Shown piece by piece: positions 34,371 through 42,483 of a stretch of DNA of 64,000 nt; within the stretch, counting starts at the first letter, position 1, and the number at the start of each line of letters is the position of its first letter. The DNA comes from Sphingobium nicotianae. GTDB taxonomy: Bacteria > Pseudomonadota > Alphaproteobacteria > Sphingomonadales > Sphingomonadaceae. A program made the position numbers and the translations under genes. The stretch covers positions 62,001 to 126,000 of the forward strand of contig NZ_JAHGAW010000010.1 of assembly GCF_018603885.1 (NCBI RefSeq). Reading direction: 5' to 3'. Under the pieces are notes generated by a model. It made no database searches. It was not told the origin of the DNA and was given only the letters and a program-made list of their open reading frames with translations.

Positions 34371-37075
34371 GGCGTCTCCGCCTCAAAAATGACTTCCGCC
34401 GTGACGTCCTGCGTGCTGTCGGCCGCAACAGCCAAGGTGACCGGTGCCTTGAGCCGCATATGCAGCCGCCCGGCCTGCTCGGGATCGATCTCCAGCCGGT
34501 AGGTTCCCGGTGGAAGCTGGGAAAAGACGGCCGACCCATCGAACTCGGTGCTGACCATGATCGGCGCCTGGCCGTCACGCACGAGGCGAATCCGCAGCGC
34601 GGACAGTCCGGTCTCCCCGTCTCCCCGGCGCAGGAAAAGACGGGCATAGACTTCGCCCGCCGGGACCAGCGGATAGGGGATGTCCACCACCTGCCCCGCA
34701 CGCGGCGCGAACTCGACAAGCGACGGCGGCGCGGACAGATAGAGACTGTCCACATCCTTGATGTCGAGCCGCAGCCGCGTGGATGGCGCAATGCCAAGGC
34801 CTGTTACCAGCGCGTGGCCATCGGCCCCGGTGACCATGCCTTTCAATCCGCCCTCGACGGTGACGTTTGGGGCAGGCTGGTCGCCCGGGCTGAAACGGCC
34901 GTTGGCGTCATTGTCGATAAAGGCGTGGATCGCCGCATTGGCGCCCGCCGCGACGCCGGGCGGCGTCATGACATAGCGGCGGCGGCCGGGGTCGAACAGG
35001 GCACCGAACGAGATGCGCAGTCCCACGCGCCAATCCCGATTGCGCGTCTCATAGTCGCCGGTGAGCGATATTTCGGCGAAAGGCAGGCGCAGCACCGCGC
35101 CGCCCTGAAAGGCCCCCGACCCGCCGTCACCGAAGCTCTGGCCATAGCCCAGCCGCATCGCCAGCCGATCCGACAGGCTGCGGTCGACGGAAACGCCGAT
35201 CGATCGCAGCCGCCTGTCGGGCAGGAGATCATAGTCAGCGATCGCCCGCAACTGCCAGTTGTAATTGACCAGGCGGGACAAAGCGAGATTGCCGGTGAGG
35301 CGCTGCAGGGTCGGAACTTTGGGCCGCGCGTCGCTCTGATAATCAAGGCCCGTGGACACCAGCGTGTGGGCGACGCTCGTCGAGGCCCGGGCCGTCCCCG
35401 TCCATGCGACGCCGCCATCGGGGAAGCCATCGCGCAGCAACCGGAAAGAGAGCGGCAGCGACTGGCGACCGAAGAATGGCAGCGTCATGTCAGCCGTGAG
35501 CATTGTCTTGCGCACCGGCGGGCGAGCAAAGTCGGTGCCGATGATCGTTTCGTCGAGGAAACCGCCACGATACTCCGCATGCCGCAGGAAGGTCGAAATG
35601 CCGAACATGTCCCCCGCGATACCCGCCGCAAGTGCGCGACCGCCCTTCTGATCGGCGGCGGCGTCCGTTTGCACGGCGAAACGGCCCAGCCCGGCGCGCA
35701 GGCCCACGGTCGCCACGTCTCGCTCATCGTCGCGCGTGCTGGAGTAAAGCCCGGCGCCACCGATCAGCGAGATCATGTCGGTAAGACCATGGGCGATGCC
35801 GACGACCAGTCGCGGCGTCCCGATGCCGCCAACGCCGCTGTCGGGGAGCCGCAGTCGGTCCGGCTCGATCAGGGCCCTTTCCTGCTGCACCAGGGCCATG
35901 TCGATGGTCGTCTGGCCCGGCCGCAGCAGACCACCGCCCGCATTGACGACGCGCACTGTTTCCGAGCGCTCCCCGTGCGGACCATAGGTCACGATGCGGA
36001 TGACATTGACGCCGCGCACCAGCGGCACGTCGAGAAATTCATACCGTCCCTCAACCGGCGTCCGCTGGCCGCTGCGCAGGATGTCGTTGACGTAAAGCTC
36101 CACATCGTACCCGATCGGCAACTCGCCGCGCAGATCGATGGTGTTGAACTGGCTCGCCTGGTCCGGCGCCGCCGTGCTGAAGGAAAAGCCACGCCCGCCA
36201 ACGCTGCGCGGTCCCATCGCGAGCGCGGGCGTGAAGACGTCACCCGCGCTGATCCGCGTCGCCCCCAGCGGCAATGCTCCCGTCGCCGAGCGGCGTTCGA
36301 ACAGCAGCCGGGCCGTGGTGGCCTTGCCGCGGTCGTCCGACCCGACATAGCCCTGCACGTTGCTGTAGAGCAGATCACCCGCAAAGCGCAGATCGTAGCG
36401 GCGCAGCATGGCGCCGTCTCGCCGCGTGTCGGTGCCGGTCTCCACCACCGCGTCCCAGGTCGGTGGTGTGAACGGCAGATAGGGCGTGGCGATCCGCAGC
36501 GGCTTCTCCACTTCCTGAGGACCGCGACTGAGGCCCTGCAGCCGTCCGATTCGTTCCTGCTTTGCCTGGATCGGCAGTGTCTCGAGCGCCTGAACCTCGA
36601 TGGTCAGGGCCTCGCCGTCGATGACGAAACGCACCGGCAGGATCGCTTCCAGCGCCTTGGCGCGAATGAAGACATCCGTCGGCGCGAAACCGATGTCGCG
36701 CGCCGCCAGCACGATGTCCCGCCCGCCCACGCGGGTGATCGGCGCGGCGAAATCCAGCGTGACCGCGCGCCGCTCCTCGCCGAGGGTGCCCGTGATGCGC
36801 CGATCGCTGGGCAGGACGGTAAGATCGAGGTCGAGCAACCGTGCCAGTTCACCGACCGGGAGCAGCGGATCGGCGGGATCGCCATAGGCGATCATGCTGT
36901 CCGTCAGCGTGAGCCGGTCGAGACTGACAGCATAGAGAAGCATTTCATCTTCGCGCAGTTCGGCGTCTGGTTCGGCTTGCCGTGAGGGTGGCTGTGCAGC
37001 GGATTCGGGTGATCGGGCCGGTGGATCGCCCGGGGTCGCTTGCAGCACGGCGAGAGCGGCCATGGCGGCTTGCAT
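34367..37075 (-). CDS. Fimbrial outer-membrane usher-like protein
   Basis: A 902-residue outer-membrane protein that reads as the usher of a chaperone-usher pilus. The N-terminal region (residues 45-180) has the LPVGELARLLDLDLT style of usher N-domains. The middle plug-like part reads LRGELPIGYDVELYVNDILR, then FLDVPLVRGVNVI and YGPHGERSE, and a barrel follows. The C-terminal ~150 residues contain DNDANGRFSPGDQPAPNVTVEG, a carboxypeptidase-regulatory/SpaA-like beta-sandwich as in usher C-domains. It is close to chaperone and pilin genes in the order expected. The N-terminal signal sequence is weak (MQAAMAALAVLQA). Family membership is confident; subtype is not a classical PapC. Confidence 0.8.
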   Translation of the reverse strand: MQAAMAALAVLQATPGDPPARSPESAAQPPSRQAEPDAELREDEMLLYAVSLDRLTLTDSMIAYGDPADPLLPVGELARLLDLDLTVLPSDRRITGTLGEERRAVTLDFAAPITRVGGRDIVLAARDIGFAPTDVFIRAKALEAILPVRFVIDGEALTIEVQALETLPIQAKQERIGRLQGLSRGPQEVEKPLRIATPYLPFTPPTWDAVVETGTDTRRDGAMLRRYDLRFAGDLLYSNVQGYVGSDDRGKATTARLLFERRSATGALPLGATRISAGDVFTPALAMGPRSVGGRGFSFSTAAPDQASQFNTIDLRGELPIGYDVELYVNDILRSGQRTPVEGRYEFLDVPLVRGVNVIRIVTYGPHGERSETVRVVNAGGGLLRPGQTTIDMALVQQERALIEPDRLRLPDSGVGGIGTPRLVVGIAHGLTDMISLIGGAGLYSSTRDDERDVATVGLRAGLGRFAVQTDAAADQKGGRALAAGIAGDMFGISTFLRHAEYRGGFLDETIIGTDFARPPVRKTMLTADMTLPFFGRQSLPLSFRLLRDGFPDGGVAWTGTARASTSVAHTLVSTGLDYQSDARPKVPTLQRLTGNLALSRLVNYNWQLRAIADYDLLPDRRLRSIGVSVDRSLSDRLAMRLGYGQSFGDGGSGAFQGGAVLRLPFAEISLTGDYETRNRDWRVGLRISFGALFDPGRRRYVMTPPGVAAGANAAIHAFIDNDANGRFSPGDQPAPNVTVEGGLKGMVTGADGHALVTGLGIAPSTRLRLDIKDVDSLYLSAPPSLVEFAPRAGQVVDIPYPLVPAGEVYARLFLRRGDGETGLSALRIRLVRDGQAPIMVSTEFDGSAVFSQLPPGTYRLEIDPEQAGRLHMRLKAPVTLAVAADSTQDVTAEVIFEAETP

Positions 37076-37081
37076 GTCTCG

Positions 37082-38029
37082 TCAGGACGCAGTCAGCGAA
37101 GCCTTCGCGACGACCCGCCCCGGCGTCAGATCGTCATCGACGAACGTCACGTCGAGAGTTTCGCCTGCGGTCGGCCGGCGCTGGAGCGGTATGCGCACTG
37201 CACGACTGTCAATCTCTGGATAGACGCCGACACCGCGCGCCAGGCCGATCACGTCCTTGCGGCCCGCTGCCGAGCGGATCTCGATGTTGCCAAACAGCGA
37301 ACTGCCGCCGAGCCGGTCCAGATCGAAGGCCAGGATCGGGGTGCGACGGGGCACACCGACCCCGTCGGGCGAAATCGTCTCCTCATCCAGCCGCACATTG
37401 CGGATGTCCGCACGCACGTCGGGCGTGCCGGTGCGCAGGATGATGGGAATCGAGAGGCCAAAAACCGCGGTCAGCCGGAAGCTGAGCTCTCCGGAGCGCT
37501 GGGCCGCCGCATCCTCGGCAGTGAGGCCCGTGTTGCGCGGTGGCACGGTGGCAACGGTCAGGTGCGAGCGATATTCGGGCGCATCGGCATTAGCAGGGGG
37601 CGTCACCCGCAGGCGCACCGTCTGGCCCTTGCCCGGCGCCAGCACGATCCGTCGCGGGGTCGCCACCACAAGACCGCGCGCGGAGCGCAGGCGTTCGGCG
37701 AACGGCTTCGCCTCCGCATTGGCCAGTGCGTCGTCCAGCGTCTTGATCTCGCCCGTGGGCAGCATGACGCGCTCGACGATCGATACATCGACAGTGGCCG
37801 CGCGATTGCCCTGGTTGAACACATAGACCGAGGCGGAGCGGCTGTTGCGGCTGAAGCTCAGGCGCTTGGGCGTGATGTTGAGATTGACCCTCGCGGCCGG
37901 TGCCGCGGCCGCAGGAGCGACGGCGCTCGGAACAGCATCGGCCTGGGCACGCAGCGTCGCCGGGCCGACCATCGTGGGGAGAAGCAGCAGCGCCATGAAG
38001 CCGCGCTTCCCCGATTTGGCTTTCACCAT
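37082..38029 (-). CDS. PapD-like periplasmic pilus chaperone
   Basis: A 315-residue periplasmic chaperone. After a signal peptide (VGPATLRAQ) comes a PapD-like first domain: LNITPKRLSFSRNSRSASVYVFNQG, then PRRIVLAPGKGQTVRLRV, and a FRLTAVFGLSIPIILR segment corresponding to the subunit-binding G1/F1 edge. A second immunoglobulin-like domain follows. It should cap DUF4402 pilin subunits and deliver them to the usher six bases downstream. The ATG at 38029 follows AGGGGGA. Proline/alanine-rich spacing after the signal peptide is unusual for PapD proteins. Confidence 0.82.
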   Translation of the reverse strand: MVKAKSGKRGFMALLLLPTMVGPATLRAQADAVPSAVAPAAAAPAARVNLNITPKRLSFSRNSRSASVYVFNQGNRAATVDVSIVERVMLPTGEIKTLDDALANAEAKPFAERLRSARGLVVATPRRIVLAPGKGQTVRLRVTPPANADAPEYRSHLTVATVPPRNTGLTAEDAAAQRSGELSFRLTAVFGLSIPIILRTGTPDVRADIRNVRLDEETISPDGVGVPRRTPILAFDLDRLGGSSLFGNIEIRSAAGRKDVIGLARGVGVYPEIDSRAVRIPLQRRPTAGETLDVTFVDDDLTPGRVVAKASLTAS

Positions 38030-38061
38030 TTCAATTTCCCCCTGCCGCTCGCTCGCGGCGT

Positions 38062-38529
38062 TCAGTTATATTGGGCGATTACCACCGGCGTCCCGCCGCC
38101 CGCCGAGCCGCCCGGAACACTTCCGACGCTGACGCTCACGGCATCGCCGTTGATCGTGGTTCCGGTCAGCGAGCCGCCGCCTTCGACCAGTCCGGAGATC
38201 GAACCACCATTCCCTCCGGTCGGTGAACCGGTCGAAATGGGGGAAGCAGCCGAGCCGCCTCCCCCACCCGCCCCCGGGCCGACCGTGGTCGGAGTCGTAT
38301 TCAAGCCCCCGGTCGACACGGAGGAAGCTACCCCCACCGGCGCGATGACGATGGTCTGCAACAAGGTCTGCAAGGGTTTGTTCTCGACCACGGTCACGCT
38401 GACAGGCCGGACGACGGAGACGGAAGCGATGGTTTCCACTCGGTCGGACGCCAATGCGCCCGCCCAGGCGGGACAAAGGAGAAGCGACGTCAGCAGACGC
38501 GCGCAAGGCCTTGCCGATGCAGTCATCAT
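38062..38529 (-). CDS. Gly/Ser-rich small secreted protein, probable minor pilus subunit
   Basis: A 155-residue protein with a signal peptide (LLLCPAWAGALA) and then a beta-prone segment VETIASVSVVRPVSVTVVENKP. The C-terminal half is low in complexity (Gly, Ser, Thr, Val) and ends in AQYN. The terminal pattern, Tyr second from last, is shared with both DUF4402 proteins in the locus, which supports a role as a third subunit. ATG codons at 38529 and 38526 are both possible after GGGA. No named family was recognised. Confidence 0.65.
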   Translation of the reverse strand: MMTASARPCARLLTSLLLCPAWAGALASDRVETIASVSVVRPVSVTVVENKPLQTLLQTIVIAPVGVASSVSTGGLNTTPTTVGPGAGGGGGSAASPISTGSPTGGNGGSISGLVEGGGSLTGTTINGDAVSVSVGSVPGGSAGGGTPVVIAQYN

Positions 38530-38583
38530 CCCGGCTCCCAGGGCCACCGGCGCCGCGGATCAGGCGGCACCGGCACCGCTCGA

Positions 38584-39108
38584 TCAGTTGTAGGCGACGG
38601 TGACTTCGAAATCGCCGGAATAGGCCCCGGCGGCGTCGGTCGCGTCCGTATTGTCGATGGTGAGGGTGCCGCCAATACCGAAGGTCGCCGTACCGCCGGT
38701 CAGCGTGCCGGTCGTGGCGCTGCGGGTCAGCGTCGCGGCCAGCGATCCGGTGCCGCCATCAGTCAGGTTGATCGAGCTCGATGTGAGCGTGATGGAGAAT
38801 GTCGCCGCGTCCTGACCGGTGACGGAATAAGCGGCGCGGCCGGTCGTGCCCCCCGTCACCAGCGCGGCGTTGCCACCACCGCTGATCGAACGATTGCCGT
38901 TCGTTTCATTGATCGTGACGGTATTGGTACCGGTCGTCCCCTTGGCAACCTGGCCGAATTGCAGCGCGGCGGTTTCCGTAAGCGCGATCGGCGCGGCGAG
39001 CGTCACCGATGCGGTTGTCGTTTCAGCATCGGAGGCCTGGGCGAAAGCCTGACCAGAGAAGGTCAGGCCGACGAGAGCAGTCAGAAACTTGGCAGTGCTA
39101 CGAACCAT
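38584..39108 (-). CDS. DUF4402 major pilin-like protein
   Basis: A 174-residue secreted protein: signal peptide ending at GQAFAQ, then one DUF4402 beta-sandwich (VTLAAPIALTETAALQFGQV, a central Gly/Thr-rich part, and DAAGAYSGDFEVTVAYN at the end). The tyrosine second from last fits chaperone recognition. It is the first gene after the riboswitch and is probably the main pilus shaft subunit. The start is ATG 39108 with GGGGGA seven bases before it; an upstream in-frame TTG is less likely. Confidence 0.83.
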   Translation of the reverse strand: MVRSTAKFLTALVGLTFSGQAFAQASDAETTTASVTLAAPIALTETAALQFGQVAKGTTGTNTVTINETNGNRSISGGGNAALVTGGTTGRAAYSVTGQDAATFSITLTSSSINLTDGGTGSLAATLTRSATTGTLTGGTATFGIGGTLTIDNTDATDAAGAYSGDFEVTVAYN

Positions 39109-39387
39109 GATGAAATCCCCCAAAATGATCTGGCCGCGAAGGCGTTAGATCGTCGCCGGCCATTGGACATGGCAGGCGACAACCGAGCGCCAACGAGACA
39201 CCGGAACGAAATTCCTTTTGGCGACGTGGTGCGCGACCCGGAGCATGCCCAGGACCGGCGCCAACGACCGACTTGCAAGGAGAGCGATGCACGCAACGCG
39301 TGCGCGATTGTTCCGAAAGGGACGGGCGATACCCGGAAACCATGTCGATGAACACGAGGCCGGAAAATGCCGGAGCATGCGCGTTGA

Positions 39388-39473
39388 CCCTTCGGTAACC
39401 CCGCTATCCCGAGTGACCCGGGACCGGAGGCTTTGCGTCCCGCCGTTGCCGACGGTTTGCCTTTATCGAGATC
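39388..39473 (-). ncRNA. c-di-GMP-I (GEMM) riboswitch aptamer
   Basis: Read on the minus strand, the sequence contains GATAAAGGCAAACC, then a hairpin CCGTCG-GCAA-CGGCGG with a GNRA tetraloop, then GGGACGCAAAGCCTCCGG, a second hairpin TCCCG-GGTCACT-CGGGA, and TAGCGGGGTTACCG. This is the full ordered signature of the GEMM-I aptamer, including the tetraloop and its receptor region. By alignment with the Vibrio Vc2 aptamer as I remember it, the ligand-contacting G20, A47 and C92 are kept, so c-di-GMP rather than cGAMP is expected. It lies in the leader of the pilus operon starting at 39108. On or off switching is not evident. Confidence 0.95.
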
Positions 39474-39491
39474 GGATTGACCTCGAAAAAG

Positions 39492-39519
39492 AGCTAACAA
39501 ATGTTAACGAGGGTGTCAA
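39492..39519 (-). promoter_or_regulatory. Candidate promoter of the pilus operon
   Basis: On the minus strand a perfect TTGACA box lies at 39519-39514, followed after about 16 bases by TTAGCT as a -10 candidate. Transcription would begin near 39485, a few bases before the riboswitch aptamer, just as expected for a leader starting with an aptamer. Confidence 0.6.
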
Positions 39520-39831
39520 CGAAGCCGGCATCAAATGACTGTTTTACAGGCGCTTCGGTCCTTCTGCATGGTTAACGCAGCCCCCCCCATCTGCGGATAA
39601 CTGATTAGACCATGCCGCGAATCCAATCTGGAGGCAGACGAGTCGGACCAAAAGTCAAAAGTACCTGCGCGACTGACGCCAGGGCGGCGACCGGGTCCGG
39701 CCCCTTGCTGATCCCGCCACGCCGCAATCATGGCATCGCCGTGCCGAGCAACACTTTGTCACGCCTCTGCTCGGACCGCGCAACATTCGCCCGGCATTCC
39801 GGAGGCACATCCCCACAGGCGGAGATATGCC

Positions 39832-40098
39832 TTGTTCCTGAAACTCATGATCCCGACCCTCATCGCCATGCCGGCGGCGCTGCTGGCGCAATCGCCGTCC
39901 GCCACGCACGAGCCAGTCTCGTCGCCCGGCAAGTCCCACATCCACATGCGGCCGCTCGCCCAATCCAGCGCCGCGCCGGGCAAGTGCCATCCGGACGCCA
40001 CCAAGGCTGTCGCCTGCGAGGCACATGCCCGCGTGAAACAGGCCGAGGCGCTCGCCCGGGCCAGGACGGTCGAGGCGGCGCGGCTCAGCCAGCGCTGA
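39832..40098 (+). CDS. Small secreted hypothetical protein
   Basis: An 88-residue protein with a signal peptide (LKLMIPTLIAMPAALLAQ) and a short mature part containing two cysteines (GKCHPDATKAVACEAH) followed by an Ala/Arg-rich helix. The start is a TTG at 39832 with GGAG before it; an ATG at 39847 is the alternative. The mature part could form one disulfide. I do not recognise a family. It is not clearly linked to either neighbour. Confidence 0.55.
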   Translation: MFLKLMIPTLIAMPAALLAQSPSATHEPVSSPGKSHIHMRPLAQSSAAPGKCHPDATKAVACEAHARVKQAEALARARTVEAARLSQR

Positions 40099-40353
40099 CG
40101 GCAAGCCGCGCGAGCGTCTAAACAAAGACGCGACAAGCGGCACTGCCCGCGGAAATGGCCGGCCGTTGCGCATGTCCGATGGATAGCGCACGTGCATCTC
40201 GACAAAGGCCGGTTCATTATAGAGGAAAGACGGGAGAGGGTGACGCGTCGGCTCAACCGGCGCCGATCATCATGGTCCGCGCGGTCCGGCTTTGGCGGAC
40301 CACGCGCAAACCCCTATCCAGCCCTCGATTCATGTGAGACATCAACGACCCTT

Positions 40354-41064
40354 ATGACTGCCCAAACCATTGTCCTGGTGGAGGACGATCCCGGCCTCCG
40401 CACGCTCATCGCCCGCCTGCTTCAGGAGAACGGCTATGCCGTCCGCACCGCGGCGACGGCGCCGGAGGCATGGATCGCGCTGGAGAACGGGCAGCCTGCC
40501 AGTCTCGTCGTGCTCGACATCATGCTGCCCGGCACCAACGGCATCGACCTGTGCCGCCAGATCCGGCGGACGAGCGACGTGCCGATCATCTTCATCAGCG
40601 CCAAGGGCAGCGACGAGGATCGCATCCTCGGGCTGGAACTGGGCGCGGACGATTTTCTCGCCAAGCCGTTCCAGCCACGCGAGCTGATTGCACGCGTCCG
40701 CGCGGTGCTGCGGCGCGGGCCGCTCGCCGACCGCAACGAGGGGCGCAAGAATGAAGTCCGCTTCGACGGCTGGACCGTCTATTTCTCCAAGCGCGAGCTG
40801 CGTTCGCCCGAGGGATCGATCGTCGACCTGACCGGCGCCGAGTTCGATCTGCTCGGCACCTTCATCGGCCAGCCGCAGCGCGTGATCGGCCGCGAGCGGC
40901 TGATCGAGCTCTCGCGCACGCGCCTTGGCGACAGCTCGGATCGCAGCATCGACGTGCTGGTGAGCCGGTTGCGCCGCAAGCTCGCCTCGGCGGGCGGATC
41001 GCCGCCGATCGTGACGGTGCGCGGGATCGGCTACATGTTCAGCGCGACCGTCTCCCACGCCTGA
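40354..41064 (+). CDS. OmpR-family response regulator
   Basis: A 236-residue response regulator. The receiver domain has the acidic pair in VLVEDDPG, the phosphoacceptor Asp55 (VVLDIMLPG) and the AKPF lysine. A winged-helix DNA-binding domain follows (DRSIDVLVSRLRRKL, then TVRGIGYMF). It overlaps the histidine kinase start by one base (TGATG). No good ribosome site precedes the ATG at 40354, and an inverted repeat at 40282-40306 lies in the leader. Signal unknown; it may control the outer-membrane or anion genes nearby. Confidence 0.92.
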   Translation: MTAQTIVLVEDDPGLRTLIARLLQENGYAVRTAATAPEAWIALENGQPASLVVLDIMLPGTNGIDLCRQIRRTSDVPIIFISAKGSDEDRILGLELGADDFLAKPFQPRELIARVRAVLRRGPLADRNEGRKNEVRFDGWTVYFSKRELRSPEGSIVDLTGAEFDLLGTFIGQPQRVIGRERLIELSRTRLGDSSDRSIDVLVSRLRRKLASAGGSPPIVTVRGIGYMFSATVSHA

Positions 41065-42374
41065 TGCGCTTTCGCTCCTTCGGCCTGCTCGGGCGAATCC
41101 TGCTGATCCTCGCCTTCGTGCTGGCGACGGAGTTTCTCGCCAACACATGGCTCTTCGAGCGCACCAGCCAGTTCGCCCTGCAGGACGACGATGCGCACCG
41201 CATGGCCGAATATCTGGTCATCGTCCGCCGCGTCATAGACAAGGCGCCGCCCGCCGACCGCCCGCGGCTGACACGGGAGCTGAGCACCGCGCGCTTCCGG
41301 GTCGACTGGTATCTGCATCCGGACACGAGCACCGCCTCCTATCGCCTGAACAGTCTGCGCAGCCAGATACTGGAGCGCGAGCCGGAGCTGCTCGACAGCA
41401 AGCTGCGGCTCCACCTCATGCCGCTCAGCCAGGGCGGCGACATTGCCGGCAGCCTCGAGCTGGCCGATCATTCGACGGTCGCCTTCCGCACCTCGCAGGC
41501 GAAGATGGTCTGGCCGCTCACCTTCGGACGAATCTTCGGCCTCATCGCGCCGACCCTGGTCCTCGTGCTGATCGGCGCCTTCATGGTCCGCGCGACGCTC
41601 AAGCCTCTGAAAGTGCTGATGCGCGCGACCAAGAAAGTCGGCACGCGCGAGCCGCAGCCGGTGCCGGAGGAAGGGCCAGGCGAGGTGCGCAACCTCATCC
41701 ACGACTTCAACCTGATGCAGACCCGCATCCACAAGCTCCTCGCGACCCGGACACGCGCGCTGGCTGCGGTCGGCCATGATCTGCGCACGCCTCTTTCGCG
41801 CCTGAAGCTGCGGCTCGGCAACGTCGCCCTGGATCCCGAGACCCAGAAAGCGATGGGCGACGACATCGACGAGATGGGCGATCTGCTCCGCTCGCTGCAA
41901 ATCTATCTCGGCGGCGAGGGACAGGAATTGCCGCCCGAGAAGGTCGATCTCGCCGTCATGGCCTCGACCCTGATCGATGCGGCGCGCGACATGGGGCATG
42001 ACGCCTATCTCCATGCGCCGTCGAGCCTGCAAATCTGCGTACGCCCGGTCGCAATCCGCCGCTCGCTCGCCAACCTCATCGACAATGCCATTCACTATGG
42101 CGGCAATGTCCGCCTCTCGATCCTGCCAGAGGAGGAAGAGGTGCTGATCTGCGTGGACGATGACGGGCCGGGCATCCCCGAACACCAGATGACCGAAGTC
42201 CTACAGCCCTTCGTCCGCCTCGACGGCGCGCGCAGTCGCAACACCAGCGGCATGGGCTTGGGCCTCGCCATCGTGAACGACGCCGTCCATGCCGAGGGCG
42301 GCACGCTCGAATTGACGAACCGGCCCGAAGGCGGCCTGCGCGTGGTCATCCGCCTGCCGCGCCAGCGCGCCTGA
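41064..42374 (+). CDS. Sensor histidine kinase, EnvZ-like
   Basis: A 436-residue inner-membrane kinase. A first hydrophobic segment lies at about residues 9-28, a periplasmic loop to about 150, and a second membrane segment at about 152-172 (APTLVLVLIGAFMV). HAMP follows, then the dimerisation domain with His238 in VGHDLRTPLSRLK, and the ATPase domain (NLIDNAIHYGG, DDDGPGIP, GMGLGLAIV). It forms a coupled pair with the OmpR-type regulator. The medium-size periplasmic loop is of the EnvZ type; the stimulus is not known. Confidence 0.92.
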   Translation: MRFRSFGLLGRILLILAFVLATEFLANTWLFERTSQFALQDDDAHRMAEYLVIVRRVIDKAPPADRPRLTRELSTARFRVDWYLHPDTSTASYRLNSLRSQILEREPELLDSKLRLHLMPLSQGGDIAGSLELADHSTVAFRTSQAKMVWPLTFGRIFGLIAPTLVLVLIGAFMVRATLKPLKVLMRATKKVGTREPQPVPEEGPGEVRNLIHDFNLMQTRIHKLLATRTRALAAVGHDLRTPLSRLKLRLGNVALDPETQKAMGDDIDEMGDLLRSLQIYLGGEGQELPPEKVDLAVMASTLIDAARDMGHDAYLHAPSSLQICVRPVAIRRSLANLIDNAIHYGGNVRLSILPEEEEVLICVDDDGPGIPEHQMTEVLQPFVRLDGARSRNTSGMGLGLAIVNDAVHAEGGTLELTNRPEGGLRVVIRLPRQRA

Positions 42375-42447
42375 TCGCCGCGCAGCAACATTTCCTTACG
42401 CGGCAGCGCGGTCGCAGCAAATTTCAGCGCCTAGCTTTCCTCCGTCG

Positions 42448-42465
42448 CGCGGGCATCGGCCCGCG
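42448..42465 (+). other. Hairpin in carbonic anhydrase leader
   Basis: CGCGGGC-ATCG-GCCCGCG forms a perfect 7-bp stem 18 bases before the ATG of the carbonic anhydrase gene. It may be the terminator of the kinase operon (no T tract) or an expression-control stem. Confidence 0.4.
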
Positions 42466-42483
42466 ATATGGAGATTTGAGACC

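Larger units (their letters stand above)
39109..39831. other. 723-base intergenic region: pilus operon leader and promoter
   Basis: No protein gene is convincing here. On the minus strand it holds a promoter (39492-39519), a c-di-GMP-I riboswitch aptamer (39388-39473) and about 280 more bases of leader before the first pilin gene. The leader carries a direct repeat CCGGAGCATGC (39238-39248 and 39370-39380) and a small hairpin GCACGC-AAC-GCGTGC (39289-39303). No T-tailed terminator was seen in it. Confidence 0.7.

Noticed and set aside
39145..39378. 77-codon frame downstream of the riboswitch as a real gene
   Set aside because: Arg-rich, no family, start spacing poor; kept only as a possible leader peptide.
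39612..40121. 169-codon plus-strand frame
   Set aside because: Composition is that of a frame shadow; the overlapping frame at 39832-40098 has a signal peptide and ribosome site instead.
40282..40306. GCGGTCCG...CGGACC inverted repeat before the response regulator as a terminator
   Set aside because: Bulged stem and no T tract; too weak for a firm call.
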